This document shows positions 1 through 9,611 of a stretch of DNA of 64,000 bases, one piece after another. The notes under the pieces are model-generated. The model ran no database searches and was not told the DNA's origin. It worked only from the letters and a program-made list of their open reading frames with translations. This stretch comes from Bacteroidales bacterium (lineage in GTDB: Bacteria; Bacteroidota; Bacteroidia; Bacteroidales; VadinHA17), in the NCBI GenBank assembly GCA_016709865.1, contig JADJLX010000002.1:62001-126000 (forward strand). Direction: 5' to 3'. The position numbers were made by a program, and so were the translations under genes. Each line of letters opens with the position of its first letter. The stretch's first letter is position 1.

Positions 1-1020
1 TTGTCATTAAATCTGGGAATAAGAATCTCTTCATTCTTTTCATTCGGACCGCAAACTGTTCTCTCATATAACCCAGGTTTCTCAAAAAACAGTTCGAATA
101 TTTCTGATACAATTAATTTCATTACAGGCGAGATTACCAGCCAGTATGCTGGTCCTGAATTGCGAGCTTCATTAAACTACAGGATCTCAGATAGGAATTC
201 CTTTAAGATTAATTATAACAGAACCAGACAGTACATTCACCTTTTATCGAATTCTATCTCAATATCACCGACTGACACCTGGAAATTGTCTGACTATTAT
301 TTTAAACCGGAAGTAGGAGATCAATATGCAGTCGGATTTTATCAAGTGCTTATGAATAAGCGTATTGAGACTTCAGCTGAATTATATTATAAGGAAATAA
401 AGAATATGGTAGATTTTAAGGGAGGCTCTACACTTGCTATGGTTGGGGATATAGAACAATACATGATAGATGTGGAGGGAAAAGCATATGGTATGGAACT
501 GGCTGTTAAAAAGACAGAAGGAAGGACTCGCTTTAGTGTCAGCTATGCTTATGCCAGGACTTTTATCAGAAGCACAAGCGTATTCAGAGAGGAAAAAATT
601 AACTCAGGAAACTGGTATCCGGCTAATTATGATAAGCCAAACAATCTTATAATTACTTATCAGTATCTTTATTCACGCCGGTTCAGCTTTTCTGCCGACT
701 ATACCTATAGTACCGGCAGGCCCATAACATTGCCTATTGCATTTTATCGAGTCAACGATATTCTGATGGTCCAGTATTCAGATCGAAACAAATACAGGAT
801 CCCGGACTATTCCAGATTTGATGTTTCCTTAAAAATCAGTGGTAATCTGAGATCGGATAAGATAGCACATCCTAGTCTGACACTCTCAGTTTATAATCTG
901 CTGGGGAAAGAAAATGCATATTCCGTATATTTTCAGAAGGATTACGAGACAATCAGGGGATACAAATTATCGGTATTTGGCAGACCAATCCCTTCAGTTA
1001 CTTTCAGTTTTGATTTTTAA
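1..1020 (+). CDS. TonB-dependent receptor, C-terminal barrel part (5' end outside window)
   Basis: The frame is open from the first base, so this is the 3' part of a longer gene; 339 residues remain. It shows alternating polar and aromatic strand patterns, and the last residues (SVTFSFDF) end in Phe as outer-membrane barrels do. It resembles the C-terminal half of the complete receptor at 24962-27313: both have YIHLL, PTD-x-W, a YYK strand and a KAYGMEL/RAYGLEF strand. Such receptors import substrates across the outer membrane using TonB energy; the substrate cannot be told from the sequence. The stop is 28 bp before a DUF4249 lipoprotein gene, a pairing that recurs at 23.9-27.3 kb. The plug domain and signal peptide would lie upstream. 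Confidence 0.88.
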   Translation: MSLNLGIRISSFFSFGPQTVLSYNPGFSKNSSNISDTINFITGEITSQYAGPELRASLNYRISDRNSFKINYNRTRQYIHLLSNSISISPTDTWKLSDYYFKPEVGDQYAVGFYQVLMNKRIETSAELYYKEIKNMVDFKGGSTLAMVGDIEQYMIDVEGKAYGMELAVKKTEGRTRFSVSYAYARTFIRSTSVFREEKINSGNWYPANYDKPNNLIITYQYLYSRRFSFSADYTYSTGRPITLPIAFYRVNDILMVQYSDRNKYRIPDYSRFDVSLKISGNLRSDKIAHPSLTLSVYNLLGKENAYSVYFQKDYETIRGYKLSVFGRPIPSVTFSFDF

Positions 1021-1048
1021 TCGTATGTAAAAAATTTTACAAGCCAGA

Positions 1049-2281
1049 ATGAATAGTATTGTCAAATATATCAGATATATAAGGAAGTCAGGGAGGAATT
1101 ATCTGCCCGCTAACTCATCAGTGATTAAAATACTTCTATTACTTTTCCTTACTTTGAAAAGCTGTGTTGTACCATACATACCTGAACCACCTGAAAATGA
1201 CCAGCTATTGGTAGTTGAAGGCCTGATATCTGATCAGCATGGAGTAAATACAATAAAACTATCAAAATCCCGTCCTATATGGACCGGCCAAAATCCTGTA
1301 CATTTAACAGGATGTAAAGTATGGTTAAGTGATGATCTTGGGCACATTGATAATTTGAAAGAAACAACCATCGGAACTTATATAACAGACTCTTCAAGTT
1401 TTAAGGGTATTATAGGACGAAAATATACCTTACATATCAGGACAAATTCTGCCAATGGCAATCGTAATTATGAATCATTCCCAATGGAATTGAAACCTGT
1501 ACCTGAAATTGACAGTCTCTACTATGAAAAGAAGGCTTTTATTTCAAATCACTTGCCGGTTGAAGGCTGCCAGATATTTTTAGACACCCATGACCCGCAA
1601 AATAATAGCCATTTCTACAGATGGGCATATTCTGAAACATGGGAAATCAATCTGCCATTCAATGTTGAAAACAAAGTATGCTGGAGAACGGAGAATTCTG
1701 AAGACATATTTCTTAAAAACAGTTCTCTTCTGGCAGAAAACAGGGTTGTTGGATTTCCCATAAAGACAATAGACAACCCTATTGACAGGTTAACCATAAA
1801 ATACAGTATTCAGGTGAAGCAATATTCACTTAATGAAGATGAATATATTTACTGGGAAGCATTAAAAACTTCATTGGACCAACAAGGTGGCTTGTATGAT
1901 ATAATTCCACCAATAATCCCAAATAATATCTATTGCATTGAGAATCCGGATGAAAAGACATTAGGTTATTTCAGCGTTTCGGCAATATCATTGAAAAGAA
2001 TATTCATAAATGACAATTTTATAGGTTATGATGAGAGCTGTAATTCCAGTATTAAATTTGGTTTACCAAAATTCGACCAGAATATCAACTCACCTTCGTA
2101 TGGAAAAGATACTTCAATAGTTGGACTCGATGCAACTGTTTGGGTGGCTGAAGATCATACAGACGAGAATCCCCCATACAGGATTCTTGTAAATACCAGA
2201 TGGTGCAGTGATTGCACAAAAAAAGGGATTTTTGGTGATTATCGCAATATCAGACCTTCATTCTGGGATGAAGATAATTAG
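1049..2281 (+). CDS. DUF4249-family outer-membrane lipoprotein
   Basis: 410 residues. A basic N-terminus leads into a hydrophobic stretch (about residues 26-38) ending in a lipobox-like LTLKSC, so the mature protein is probably lipidated at that Cys. The following VVPYIPEPPENDQLLVVEGLIS pattern is typical of DUF4249 proteins, as is the closing 'TRWCSDCTKKG' segment. DUF4249 proteins are encoded next to TonB-dependent receptors in Bacteroidota and probably work with them at the cell surface; the exact role is unknown. It is 28 bp after the receptor and 17 bp before the MG2-type gene, so the three are likely one operon. The match to DUF4249 is by pattern and context only. Confidence 0.75.
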   Translation: MNSIVKYIRYIRKSGRNYLPANSSVIKILLLLFLTLKSCVVPYIPEPPENDQLLVVEGLISDQHGVNTIKLSKSRPIWTGQNPVHLTGCKVWLSDDLGHIDNLKETTIGTYITDSSSFKGIIGRKYTLHIRTNSANGNRNYESFPMELKPVPEIDSLYYEKKAFISNHLPVEGCQIFLDTHDPQNNSHFYRWAYSETWEINLPFNVENKVCWRTENSEDIFLKNSSLLAENRVVGFPIKTIDNPIDRLTIKYSIQVKQYSLNEDEYIYWEALKTSLDQQGGLYDIIPPIIPNNIYCIENPDEKTLGYFSVSAISLKRIFINDNFIGYDESCNSSIKFGLPKFDQNINSPSYGKDTSIVGLDATVWVAEDHTDENPPYRILVNTRWCSDCTKKGIFGDYRNIRPSFWDEDN

Positions 2282-2298
2282 CACTATGAGATAAGACA

Positions 2299-4458
2299 AT
2301 GAGAATAGGAAAAATACCGGTTGCTGTATTATTATTGAACATTCTCTTTCTGAATTGTGCTTTCGGACAGTCTCAGTCCGTTATTCCGGAATATATAAGC
2401 CAGAAGTTTCAAAGCTACTGTAATTCGGTTATAAGAGAAGAAATATTTATCCATACTGACAAGGAAGAATATATTTCCGGAGAAGATATATGGTTCAATA
2501 TTTACCTGATAGATCGCAAGAGTTTCAAACCGGCAACATCAGGTAAAATTGCCTATGTTGAAATTCTGAATTATGAAAACAAACCGGTCATTCAAAAACG
2601 TTTCATGCTTGAGGGTGGAGTCAGCCCGGGGCACTTAGTCCTGCCAGATACTTTAAGTTCTGGTACATATACTATAATAGCTTATACCAACTGGATGAAA
2701 AATTTTCTTCCGTATAATTGTTTTATAAAGGAGATTGAAGTCTATAATGCATTTAATACCAATGTATTTAAAAGAAGTGAAAGGATATTTGAAGAGAAGG
2801 AAGCAATTACCGAAACATCTGCCAATTCAGGCCTGAATCTGACAGTTAATAATCGAAAACAGGATAGCCTTGAAATTTTTGTTAATACTGATGAAGAATT
2901 TCGAATTGACAATAAAAATCAGATCTTTCTTTTTATCCAGACACATGGAGTAATTAACTATTTCAGAACTGAAAAGATACTCAGTGAAAATACCAGGATA
3001 GCTGTTCCTAAAATGTCACTTCTACCCGGAATTAATCAGATAACAATATTTGATTCGGAGGGTCCGGTTTGTGAAAGATATATTTATACTCCCGGAAAGA
3101 AAAATCAGGACATTATTCTTCATTCGATTGATAGTTGCATTAAGAGGGATGAAGTAACAATTGATGTTGAGATTGTAAACAATTCTTCACAAAAAACTGA
3201 TTTAAAAAATCTAAGTGTTTCAGTTTCGCCAGTGTCAAGCAGTATCCCACCAATGGATCTGTATGATTATCTGATCTTTGGTACTGAATTTGGATTTTCT
3301 CCACAAAGTATGCTTTATAGGAAAAGGACCACTGAGATTTCTCCCGAAATTTTAGATAGTCTTCTGCTAACTCTGAAAAGCAACTGGATTATTTGGGATT
3401 CAATATTTTCAAACAATGAGCCAGCTTTCAAATTTCCTGCTGAATTAGATAATCAATATATCTTCGGAAAACTATTAACCGATAACCTGCAACCAGTGAA
3501 TGAGTATGAGGTTCTAATTATGTCAGTCCCTGGGAAGGAGGCATTATTTCAATATACCACAACAGACATGAAGGGTGATTTTAACTTCAAAGTTGACATT
3601 GGTAACGAGTCCAAAGACTTTATTATTCAGCCTGATTTAAACATTATTAATCAAAAAGTTTACATTGAATCATCCTTTGCAAATCAGTATATATCTGCAA
3701 AGGTTTTTATTGATTCATTAAAAGAGAATATTCCTCCTGTTATTTTAAGACAAATCTTAAACTATAGGATAAGGAAAAGTTATGCATCCTCATCAGCAAG
3801 GGAACCAATTACACCCAACATCAGACCGGGTAATCAAAAAAGATTTTACGGAACTCCTGATTTTGAGTTGAATATGAAAGATTTCGTCACGCTTGATTCA
3901 ATGCCGGAAGTATTTTTTGAATTAATTCCACGTGTATCTCTGGAATTAAAAAATTCAGTGTATGAAATTTCGGTAACTGATCCATTAAGGAATAAACTTG
4001 AAGGCTCACCAGTTGTAATGCTTGATGGAGTTATTATTAAGGATTTATCAACTATAGTTAATCTCAATCCTGATCTTGTTGAAAAAATTGATGTAGTCTG
4101 GGATAGATATCGTGTTGGAGGATACATATTCAATGGAATAATAAATATAATTTCCAAATCAAGTGACTTCAGGTCCGGGTTACTTCCAGATGATGCAATC
4201 AGGGTAAGCAACAGGCTATTTGAACCTGTCAGTTATTTTGTTTCACCTGATTATTCAACTGCAGAAATGAAAAATTCACGAATAGCAGATTATAGAAATA
4301 CTCTTTTCTGGAATCCCTTAGTGAAACCAAATGAAAACGGTATTGCACATATTAAATTTTGGACATCAGATATAAAAGCTGAGTATTTAGTTAATGTAAA
4401 TGGAATTACTTCAGAAGGTAAAACAATATCAATTAGAACAAATTTTAAAGTCAAGTAA
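2299..4458 (+). CDS. MG2-like / TonB plug-like secreted protein of receptor operon
   Basis: 719 residues with a signal peptide (residues 1 to about 24, ending CAFGQ). Residues about 45-150 read like a macroglobulin MG2 domain (EEIFIHTDKEEYISGEDIW, then GTYTIIAYTNWM), typical of Bacteroidota proteins that accompany TonB-dependent receptors. Residues about 570-650 resemble a receptor plug (VVMLDGVIIKD ... IDVVWDRYRVGGYIFNGIINI). The C-terminus (NGIAHIKFWTSDIKAEYLVNVNG) is also typical of this group. It is the last gene of the apparent operon and is followed by about 1.1 kb of repeats. Role in envelope transport is inferred from company; no enzyme motif is visible. Confidence 0.72.
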   Translation: MRIGKIPVAVLLLNILFLNCAFGQSQSVIPEYISQKFQSYCNSVIREEIFIHTDKEEYISGEDIWFNIYLIDRKSFKPATSGKIAYVEILNYENKPVIQKRFMLEGGVSPGHLVLPDTLSSGTYTIIAYTNWMKNFLPYNCFIKEIEVYNAFNTNVFKRSERIFEEKEAITETSANSGLNLTVNNRKQDSLEIFVNTDEEFRIDNKNQIFLFIQTHGVINYFRTEKILSENTRIAVPKMSLLPGINQITIFDSEGPVCERYIYTPGKKNQDIILHSIDSCIKRDEVTIDVEIVNNSSQKTDLKNLSVSVSPVSSSIPPMDLYDYLIFGTEFGFSPQSMLYRKRTTEISPEILDSLLLTLKSNWIIWDSIFSNNEPAFKFPAELDNQYIFGKLLTDNLQPVNEYEVLIMSVPGKEALFQYTTTDMKGDFNFKVDIGNESKDFIIQPDLNIINQKVYIESSFANQYISAKVFIDSLKENIPPVILRQILNYRIRKSYASSSAREPITPNIRPGNQKRFYGTPDFELNMKDFVTLDSMPEVFFELIPRVSLELKNSVYEISVTDPLRNKLEGSPVVMLDGVIIKDLSTIVNLNPDLVEKIDVVWDRYRVGGYIFNGIINIISKSSDFRSGLLPDDAIRVSNRLFEPVSYFVSPDYSTAEMKNSRIADYRNTLFWNPLVKPNENGIAHIKFWTSDIKAEYLVNVNGITSEGKTISIRTNFKVK

Positions 4459-4527
4459 TTTTAGTACTAATTAGCAGACCTCCCTGCGTATTCTAAGTCA
4501 TAACACGAGTAAAAAAATTTAAATAAT

Positions 4528-4800
4528 CCAAACCTTCCCTGCGCTGTCAGGCACATTACGCAAACCTTAAATTCTGAACACAATTTGATTTCAGTTTTTG
4601 CGTAAAGAGCCTTCCAGCCCGTCCCTGCCACTCATCCGAGGGGCACTAAATCAGAAGGTTCGTCAGTATGCCAGGACTCATTTTTAAACTTTGCCCAGCA
4701 GCTAACTCCATGGTACATGTAATAAGCTTTCCAAACCATGACAATTTAGATAAAAACTCCCAAAACGCTTATTACATATACCAGACCACATAAATCCAAT
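4528..4800. repeat. TonB-cassette tail repeat, copy 1, including a compact block
   Basis: A 270-bp region that recurs at 27405-27680 after the other TonB operon. It contains an inverted repeat (TTACGCAAA at about 4555, TTTGCGTAA at about 4597), then GCAGCTAAC (AAC at 4704-4706) opening a compact hairpin whose arms read GGTACATGTAATAAGC and GCTTATTACATATACC. The 27.6-kb copy has the same layout but different, again complementary, arm bases. No gene is visible from 4459 to 5545 apart from this and the next block. Confidence 0.7.
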
Positions 4801-4977
4801 GACTCCAATTTTTTAATAGACAAGATGGATATTTTTACATTATTGACAAGGGACTTTCCGCCATTTGTACAATTTGCAAATCGTGACAAATCCGTTCTTT
4901 TTATCGGGATTTTTAATTCGTTTCTATAATGTGACAATACCTGCAAACGTGACAGTTTTAATTTCAGCCCAGCAGCT

Positions 4978-5268
4978 AACCCGGATGGTAGGCTTAATTG
5001 CCTTCGGCAGGCCGGACAATTCCGTAATCAGCCCCAAAGTCATTTAGAGCATGTTTAAAGCCACTTATTGTACTTTCTGTACCTTGACCACTCCTGCTAC
5101 CGTGATAAGGTCTATGGGCCTGCCGGCTGACGCGCGAGCTGTCAAGTTTTTTGCAGCCACACTATTTAAATCTACCTTGACGTGACAACTCCGTTCCATC
5201 TATCGGGACCTGCAAAAAACTCGCCAGCCCCGACACAGACGGCAACTAATCCTAACCACCGAGCCGTT
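4978..5268 (+). repeat. attC-like block 1 (AAC...GTT, 291 bp)
   Basis: Starts AACCCGGATGGTAGGC and ends CCTAACCACCGAGCCGTT. After AAC/GTT and an unpaired gap, TGGTAGGCTTAATTGCC pairs with GGCAACTAATCCTAACCA. It is preceded by arm GCAGCTAAC, belonging to the TonB unit, and followed by arm GTTAGCATTCAGGCCC, belonging to the next unit. Confidence 0.75.
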
Positions 5269-5350
5269 AGCATTCAGGCCCAAAGTCGCCGTGACAATTT
5301 ACTCATATCGTGACAATTCCGTAACGTAATCAGGGGACCCGAATGCTAAC
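5266..5350. repeat. leader hairpin of unit 1
   Basis: GTTAGCATTCAGGCCC at the left pairs with GGACCCGAATGCTAAC at the right, about 85 bp in all. The same arm closes this unit at 6595 (GGCCCGAAATGCTAAC). Confidence 0.65.
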
Positions 5351-5545
5351 CGAAAAATCAGATTACACTCGGTTTCGGGACTCAAAATGTTTTTTAACTT
5401 TGACTGTCGATAAATCCTATAAACAAGCTATTGGGCATAATTCCAACCAATAAATATCTTTGATCAATGACCCAAACTAATTTCATAATAGTCCAAGATT
5501 GCACACTATTCCAGATCAAAAAAAGCAATCAGACAATGGATCTAT

Positions 5546-6431
5546 ATGTATGATAAATCATTGTCAGAGAATTTTTGTATTGAGTTATATCAGTATGACA
5601 CAAATAAGTATGTCATTATACCCAAAGAAGATATTGATAATCAGTCATTCAATTTTTTGGTTAATTATTTATACTACCCTGAAAACATAAAGTATAAACC
5701 AATAATTAGTGGTTACACTTTTGTGAAAGACACAACGATTTTCCCAAAAGAGAAATTAAACTATGAAATAGAAATTTTTGTTCCCCAAAATGATACAGAG
5801 TACGATAATGTATATGCCGTGACTCAATATAATGAAGTGTTTAAAATTGATTTTGGAGGTAAAACGATTAAATCTTCATTAATCAAAAGTTTTGAAAAAC
5901 CACCATTAGATTTCTCAGTTCTCTCATCACCTCAAATTTTAAAAAAAAGAAGGTTGATCCAAAGAAGGTCGCGCTTAAAGAAAAAGAAAAGATTAAAAGG
6001 CGAACAAGTATTATCTCACTCGTTGTTGTACTCTTGATTTTAATAAGTTATGCATTTATCGGGAATTCAAAGAATTTTAGTTTGATGACAGGATTTATCT
6101 TTTGGGGAATTTGGGGTTGGTTCGTTTTAGATTATAAAATGCTTCAACATCTATCATTTTTCTCATAGCAGTTGCAATTTCAATTTTTCCGATAATATAC
6201 AGCTACATATTATTTCAGAAACTTCTTACGTTTGACTATAGATTTATCAAATCAGCATCATATTTGCCAATTTTCCTTTTAACAATCCAATTTCCTTTAA
6301 GAAGATTATTCATAAAAATACTCAAGAGAGAACCTGTTGTCGATAAACCTGCTCCATCAATGGCAGATTTTATATACACCATTATACTCTGGATGACATC
6401 ATTGATATTGCCATTTATAACACTAATATAG
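5546..6431 (+). pseudogene. membrane protein gene split over three frames
   Basis: The first frame (5546-6037) gives a soluble N-terminal part of about 130 residues (EIFVPQNDTEYDNVYAVTQY). At an A8 run near 5938 the sense moves to a second frame (KKVALKEKEKIKRRTSIISLVVVLL..., a transmembrane segment), which stops at 6166-6168. A third frame continues with two or three more hydrophobic segments and ends at 6431 (DFIYTIILWMTSLILPFITLI). Read together it is a protein of about 290 residues, a soluble or cytoplasmic head followed by three to four membrane segments. The family is not recognised. It is the only gene of unit 1. Two frameshifts may be genuine decay or indel errors. Confidence 0.6.
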
Positions 6432-6594
6432 TTACGCCCCATAACCCTGACAATATGGGTAAGTTGTTCGTTACAGTTTTAGCTTTTTCTCTTCTACTCA
6501 AGACAGATATTTTATGGTTGATACCCCGGACACGCGTATCTGTATACAATTTAATTCATATAAAATGACAGGTTAAAAATTGGCCCGAAATGCT

Positions 6595-6939
6595 AACCCG
6601 GATGGTAGGCTTAATTGCCTTCGGCAGCCCGGACAAATTTTTAATCAACCCAATGTCTATCACCATAAATTTCACCCACTTATAAGTTTTTGGTACCGTG
6701 ACTAATACTGCTACCGTGACAAAGTCTATGGGCTGCCGGCCCTCGCTCCTGTTGTCATGGTTTTTGCATCACCGTCGTGATAATTTTACCATACCATGAC
6801 AAATCCTGCTCACTTATCGGGACACCTTCATCTGGACAACTTTATCGTGACATCCAAATCCTGCCCACTTATCGGGACTGTGCAAAAACTCATGCCAACC
6901 CCGACACAGACGGCAACTAATCCTAACCACCGAGCCGTT
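6595..6939 (+). repeat. attC-like block 2 (345 bp, type I)
   Basis: AACCCGGATGGTAGGC at the left; CTAATCCTAACCACCGAGCCGTT-type end at the right. Inner arms include CATGGTTTTTGCATCACC (about 6757), pairing with GTGCAAAAACTCATGCC (about 6880). Left flank arm AATGCT, right flank arm AGGTTGC: different units on either side. Confidence 0.78.
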
Positions 6940-7143
6940 AGGTTGCATGCTCCAAAATCTATCCACCATGTTTTATATATCTTGATAGTTTCTCCTTTCT
7001 ATTATATCTTGATTCATACTTATCCAAATTTATCGTGACAATTAGATTTCGTCCATTTGCCGGGATTCAGCCGTCTGCCAAATCCTGCTTGACGTGATTG
7101 TCCTGCCCATTTATCGGGATCTGGGGATCGCACGCAACCTAAC
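6937..7143. repeat. leader hairpin of duplicated unit, copy A
   Basis: GTTAGGTTGC at 6937 pairs with GCAACCTAAC ending 7143. The interior carries GTGACAA- and CCGGGATT-type motifs found throughout the array. Confidence 0.6.
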
Positions 7144-7297
7144 GGCACCCTGAAAAATTTTTCAAATTACAATGATTTGTGTAACCGGACAACTCTTAAA
7201 TATCATTATTTCAGATTATTCTGTGAATAAAAATATAAGTATAAGTCCTATCTCAAGCTAATTTTTAAATTATTAACTTTATAATAATTTCCAGACA

Positions 7298-7648
7298 ATG
7301 AAAACATATATTTTAAAATGTAGCTTTCTGTTCATCCTGCTAATTTTGCCAATAATTGGTTGTGTAAAACATATTAATTCAGACTGTTATAAAGGCAAAG
7401 TTGTAAGTCTAAACAATGGGGATGGATGTAATAATATCCTTGAAATTATTGAATGCCCTGAAGCAGGGGGACTATCAATAGGTTCAACAACAACGTTTGA
7501 TCCCACATTAGCTTTTTCAAAGATAAATAAAGGAGATCTTATTTATTTTAAGATAATACAATATAATAAATGGACCGGGCCAGCAAATGCTGCTTGCTTA
7601 TGGCCTGAGTTTACAGCACAAATTGAGTTTTGTGACAATAATAAATAG
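7298..7648 (+). CDS. small cassette lipoprotein, copy A
   Basis: 116 residues, with signal peptide and lipobox LPIIGC (Cys about residue 22). The mature part has several Cys (SDCYKGK, DGCNNILEIIEC, AACLWPEF), suggesting disulfides in the periplasm or at the surface. A pattern GKVVSLN-x(3)-GCNN-x(5)-IECPEAGG is seen, but the family is not recognised. The ATG follows an AT-rich stretch with TTAACTTTAT 25 bp upstream, a possible -7 box. It is the only gene in its unit and is identical to the gene at 18349. Function unknown; location inferred from the lipobox. Confidence 0.8.
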   Translation: MKTYILKCSFLFILLILPIIGCVKHINSDCYKGKVVSLNNGDGCNNILEIIECPEAGGLSIGSTTTFDPTLAFSKINKGDLIYFKIIQYNKWTGPANAACLWPEFTAQIEFCDNNK

Positions 7649-7699
7649 TACAGGACAGACTTATGCCAGCGGGACAGTTTTAATTCTAGCACGTAACCT

Positions 7700-8044
7700 A
7701 ACCCGGATGGTATAGGTAATTGCCTTCGCCAGCCCGGACCAATTCATAATCACCCCAATGTCTATCACCGTAATTTACACCCACTTATCAAGTTTTGTAT
7801 ACCGTGACTAATCCTGCTACCGTGACAAAGCCAATGGGGCTGTCGTCCTTCGCGCAGTTGTCATGGTTTTTGCATCACCATCGTGACAATTTTATCATAC
7901 CGTGACAAACCCTGCTCACTTATCGGGACACACTCATCTGGACCATTTTATCGTGACATCCAAATCCTGCTCATCTATCGGGACTGTGCAAAAACACATG
8001 CCAACCCCGACACAGACGGCAACTCCCCATACCACCGAGCCGTT
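7700..8044 (+). repeat. attC-like block 3 (345 bp, type I)
   Basis: Left AACCCGGATGGTATAGG, right CCATACCACCGAGCCGTT. TGGTATAGGTAATTGCC pairs with GGCAACTCCCCATACCA. Inner stems: GCCAGCCCGG with GGGGCTGTCG, and CATGGTTTTTGCA with TGCAAAAACACATG. Confidence 0.8.
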
Positions 8045-8099
8045 ATAGTTAATTGTTGATTTCCTGCACGTTAGAGAGTTTTAAGCAACTAACTATAAC
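8042..8099. repeat. leader hairpin of DUF5683 unit
   Basis: GTTATAGTTAATTGTTG at the left, CAACTAACTATAAC at the right, 58 bp. The same hairpin recurs at 21681 and 32142. The closing arm of this unit at 9125 is the same CAACTAACTATAAC. Confidence 0.7.
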
Positions 8100-8189
8100 C
8101 GAAAGCGAGGTTCGTTTATCGAGACAAATCCTGCTCTTTTGACTGGATTTAACATCTTGACAGTTACATCATGACGATTAAATTTGAAC

Positions 8190-8325
8190 CCATCTGCCGG
8201 GATTGGTAACTTGGACAATTTCGTTTGGACAGAAAACTTACACCCATCTGCCTGGATTGGTAACTTGGACAAATTTGTCTGGACGGATAATTTAAACCCA
8301 TCTGCCGGGACTGGGATCCTTGACA
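8190..8325. repeat. three imperfect tandem repeats before the DUF5683 gene
   Basis: About 50-bp units containing CCATCTGCC(G/T)GGATTGG, TAACTTGGACAA and TTTCGTTTGGACAG-like segments, three times in a row. They are a local expansion of the motif set found through the whole array. No coding sense. Confidence 0.55.
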
Positions 8326-8378
8326 AATAAAATTTTCAGTTTTCTAAATAAACAACTAATTGTTTCGTTTTAATTAAA

Positions 8379-9023
8379 TTGAAAACAATTCACACGATAT
8401 TATTTTTAGTAACTCTGCAATTCGTTGTGGGACAAAACATCACCTTTGCACAGGATTCTCTTCGTGTTCAGACTCAAGTAAAACAAAAATTTAAGGCATA
8501 CCCGCTTAAAGCAACAATGATGGCTGTCGTTTTCCCCGGACTTGGACAAATTTATAACAAGAAATACTGGAAAGCCCCCCTAGTCTATGCAGGATTCGCA
8601 AGCTTAATCTATAGTGTTGGACTCAATTCTGCACAATACAATCAATATTTAAAAGCTCTTCAGGATTTTTCAGATAAAAACCCTCAGACAACTAGTTACC
8701 TTAAGCTAGGTAAGCTAAAAACTATAGATCCGAAAACATATGACCCAGTTTTATACCCTGATACTTATAGGCCCTCTCAGAAAGCATACTATGAAGAAGG
8801 TATGTTACGTGGTGTTGATGGTTATAAACGTTACCGCGACTTATCATATATAGGTATCGCAGGATGGTATCTATTAACAATCCTGGATGCAAATGTAGAT
8901 GCAAGTCTCACAAATTTTGATGTTAGTAAAAACCTCGACATTTCTTTTGTCCCAATGCGACAATTACTACCTGATGGATTTACTGGGACTGGTCTTAACA
9001 TGCAAATATTAGTTTTGTTTTAG
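8379..9023 (+). CDS. DUF5683 domain membrane protein
   Basis: 214 residues starting at a TTG (ATTGAAAACAATTC); no in-frame ATG fits better. Signal peptide about residues 1-25. The core MMAVVFPGLGQIYNKKYWKAPL, then a hydrophobic segment FASLIYSVGLNS, then YKRYRDLSYIGIAGWYLLTILDANVDA, is characteristic of DUF5683. The domain is widespread in Bacteroidota envelopes and its role is unsettled. It stands alone in its unit, with 280 bp of leader that carries three near-repeats of 'CCCATCTGCCGGGATTGG' (8190-8320). Confidence 0.82.
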   Translation: MKTIHTILFLVTLQFVVGQNITFAQDSLRVQTQVKQKFKAYPLKATMMAVVFPGLGQIYNKKYWKAPLVYAGFASLIYSVGLNSAQYNQYLKALQDFSDKNPQTTSYLKLGKLKTIDPKTYDPVLYPDTYRPSQKAYYEEGMLRGVDGYKRYRDLSYIGIAGWYLLTILDANVDASLTNFDVSKNLDISFVPMRQLLPDGFTGTGLNMQILVLF

Positions 9024-9124
9024 TTTTCAAATAAATATCATGATTAGAAATATGCCTTTTGATTCTAAAATTCTAACCATTAAGTATCTGGTGCTGTGAC
9101 AGTTTTAAAATTACAACTAACTAT

Positions 9125-9394
9125 AACCCGGATGGTTGGGGTAATAAACTTGTCACATTTTTTGCTCGCCACCGTGACAATTTTATCGTGACACAAAACT
9201 TATCACTCATCTGCCTAGTTCGTTTCTTCCGGCTCTGGACAAATCCGTATACCGTGACAACTTTATCGTTCGCCGGGACTGGCAAAAAATGCGCCATGGT
9301 GGCTTGTCCGCCGGGACTAATCCTGCCTAAAGTACCAGGACACGTAACGGCGGACGGCGCCACCAACGTTTACTACCGCAACCACCGAGCCGTT
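9125..9394 (+). repeat. attC-like block 4 (270 bp, type II)
   Basis: Left AACCCGGATGGTTGGGG then TAATAAACTTG; right CGTTTACTACC then GCAACCACCGAGCCGTT. Inner stems: ATTTTTTGC with GGCAAAAAAT, and GGTGGCTTGTCCGCC with GGCGGACGGCGCCACC. The end stem encloses both, a three-way layout. Confidence 0.8.
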
Positions 9395-9456
9395 ATGCTT
9401 AAGCCTCAGGCCGTTACGGGACAGATTCGTCTTGACTGAAAAGGCCTAAGCATAAC
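9392..9456. repeat. leader hairpin, arm GTTATGCTTAAGCC
   Basis: GTTATGCTTAAGCC pairs with GGCCTAAGCATAAC over 65 bp. The same arm closes this unit at 10416, and a third copy with its downstream sequence (CCTAAGCATAACGGTTTC) lies at 10275-10300, a probable remnant of a lost leader. Confidence 0.65.
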
Positions 9457-9611
9457 GGTTTCGAAGTAAAATTTCAATCTAAAATGACAATTTCTTAATC
9501 GCTGAGAGACCGGATACCTTGACAAATTTGTTACCCTGACAAATCCTGCTTACCTATCGGGACTTGGACAAAACTCCCATTAATACTTGTTGGATTGGAA
9601 CAATTTTTGCT

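Larger units (their letters stand above)
6937..7702 (+). mobile_element. duplicated cassette, copy A (766 bp)
   Basis: Unit running from GTT at 6937 to AAC at 7702. It is repeated at 17988-18753 with one difference seen by eye (c at 7129, t at 18180). Upstream of GTT the two copies diverge at once. It contains a leader hairpin, a promoter region and one lipoprotein gene. Opening arm GTTAGGTTGC and closing arm GTAACCTAAC match the strict attC core consensus GTTRRRY/RYYYAAC. This is direct evidence that the unit GTT...AAC moves or duplicates as a piece. Confidence 0.85.

Noticed and set aside
9121..9366. Minus-strand frame conserved in type II blocks (also 27960, 35096, 23087)
   Set aside because: The peptide is conserved only because the block is. 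It covers both halves of a stem, differs by frame breaks in other copies, and has no preceding promoter or leader.
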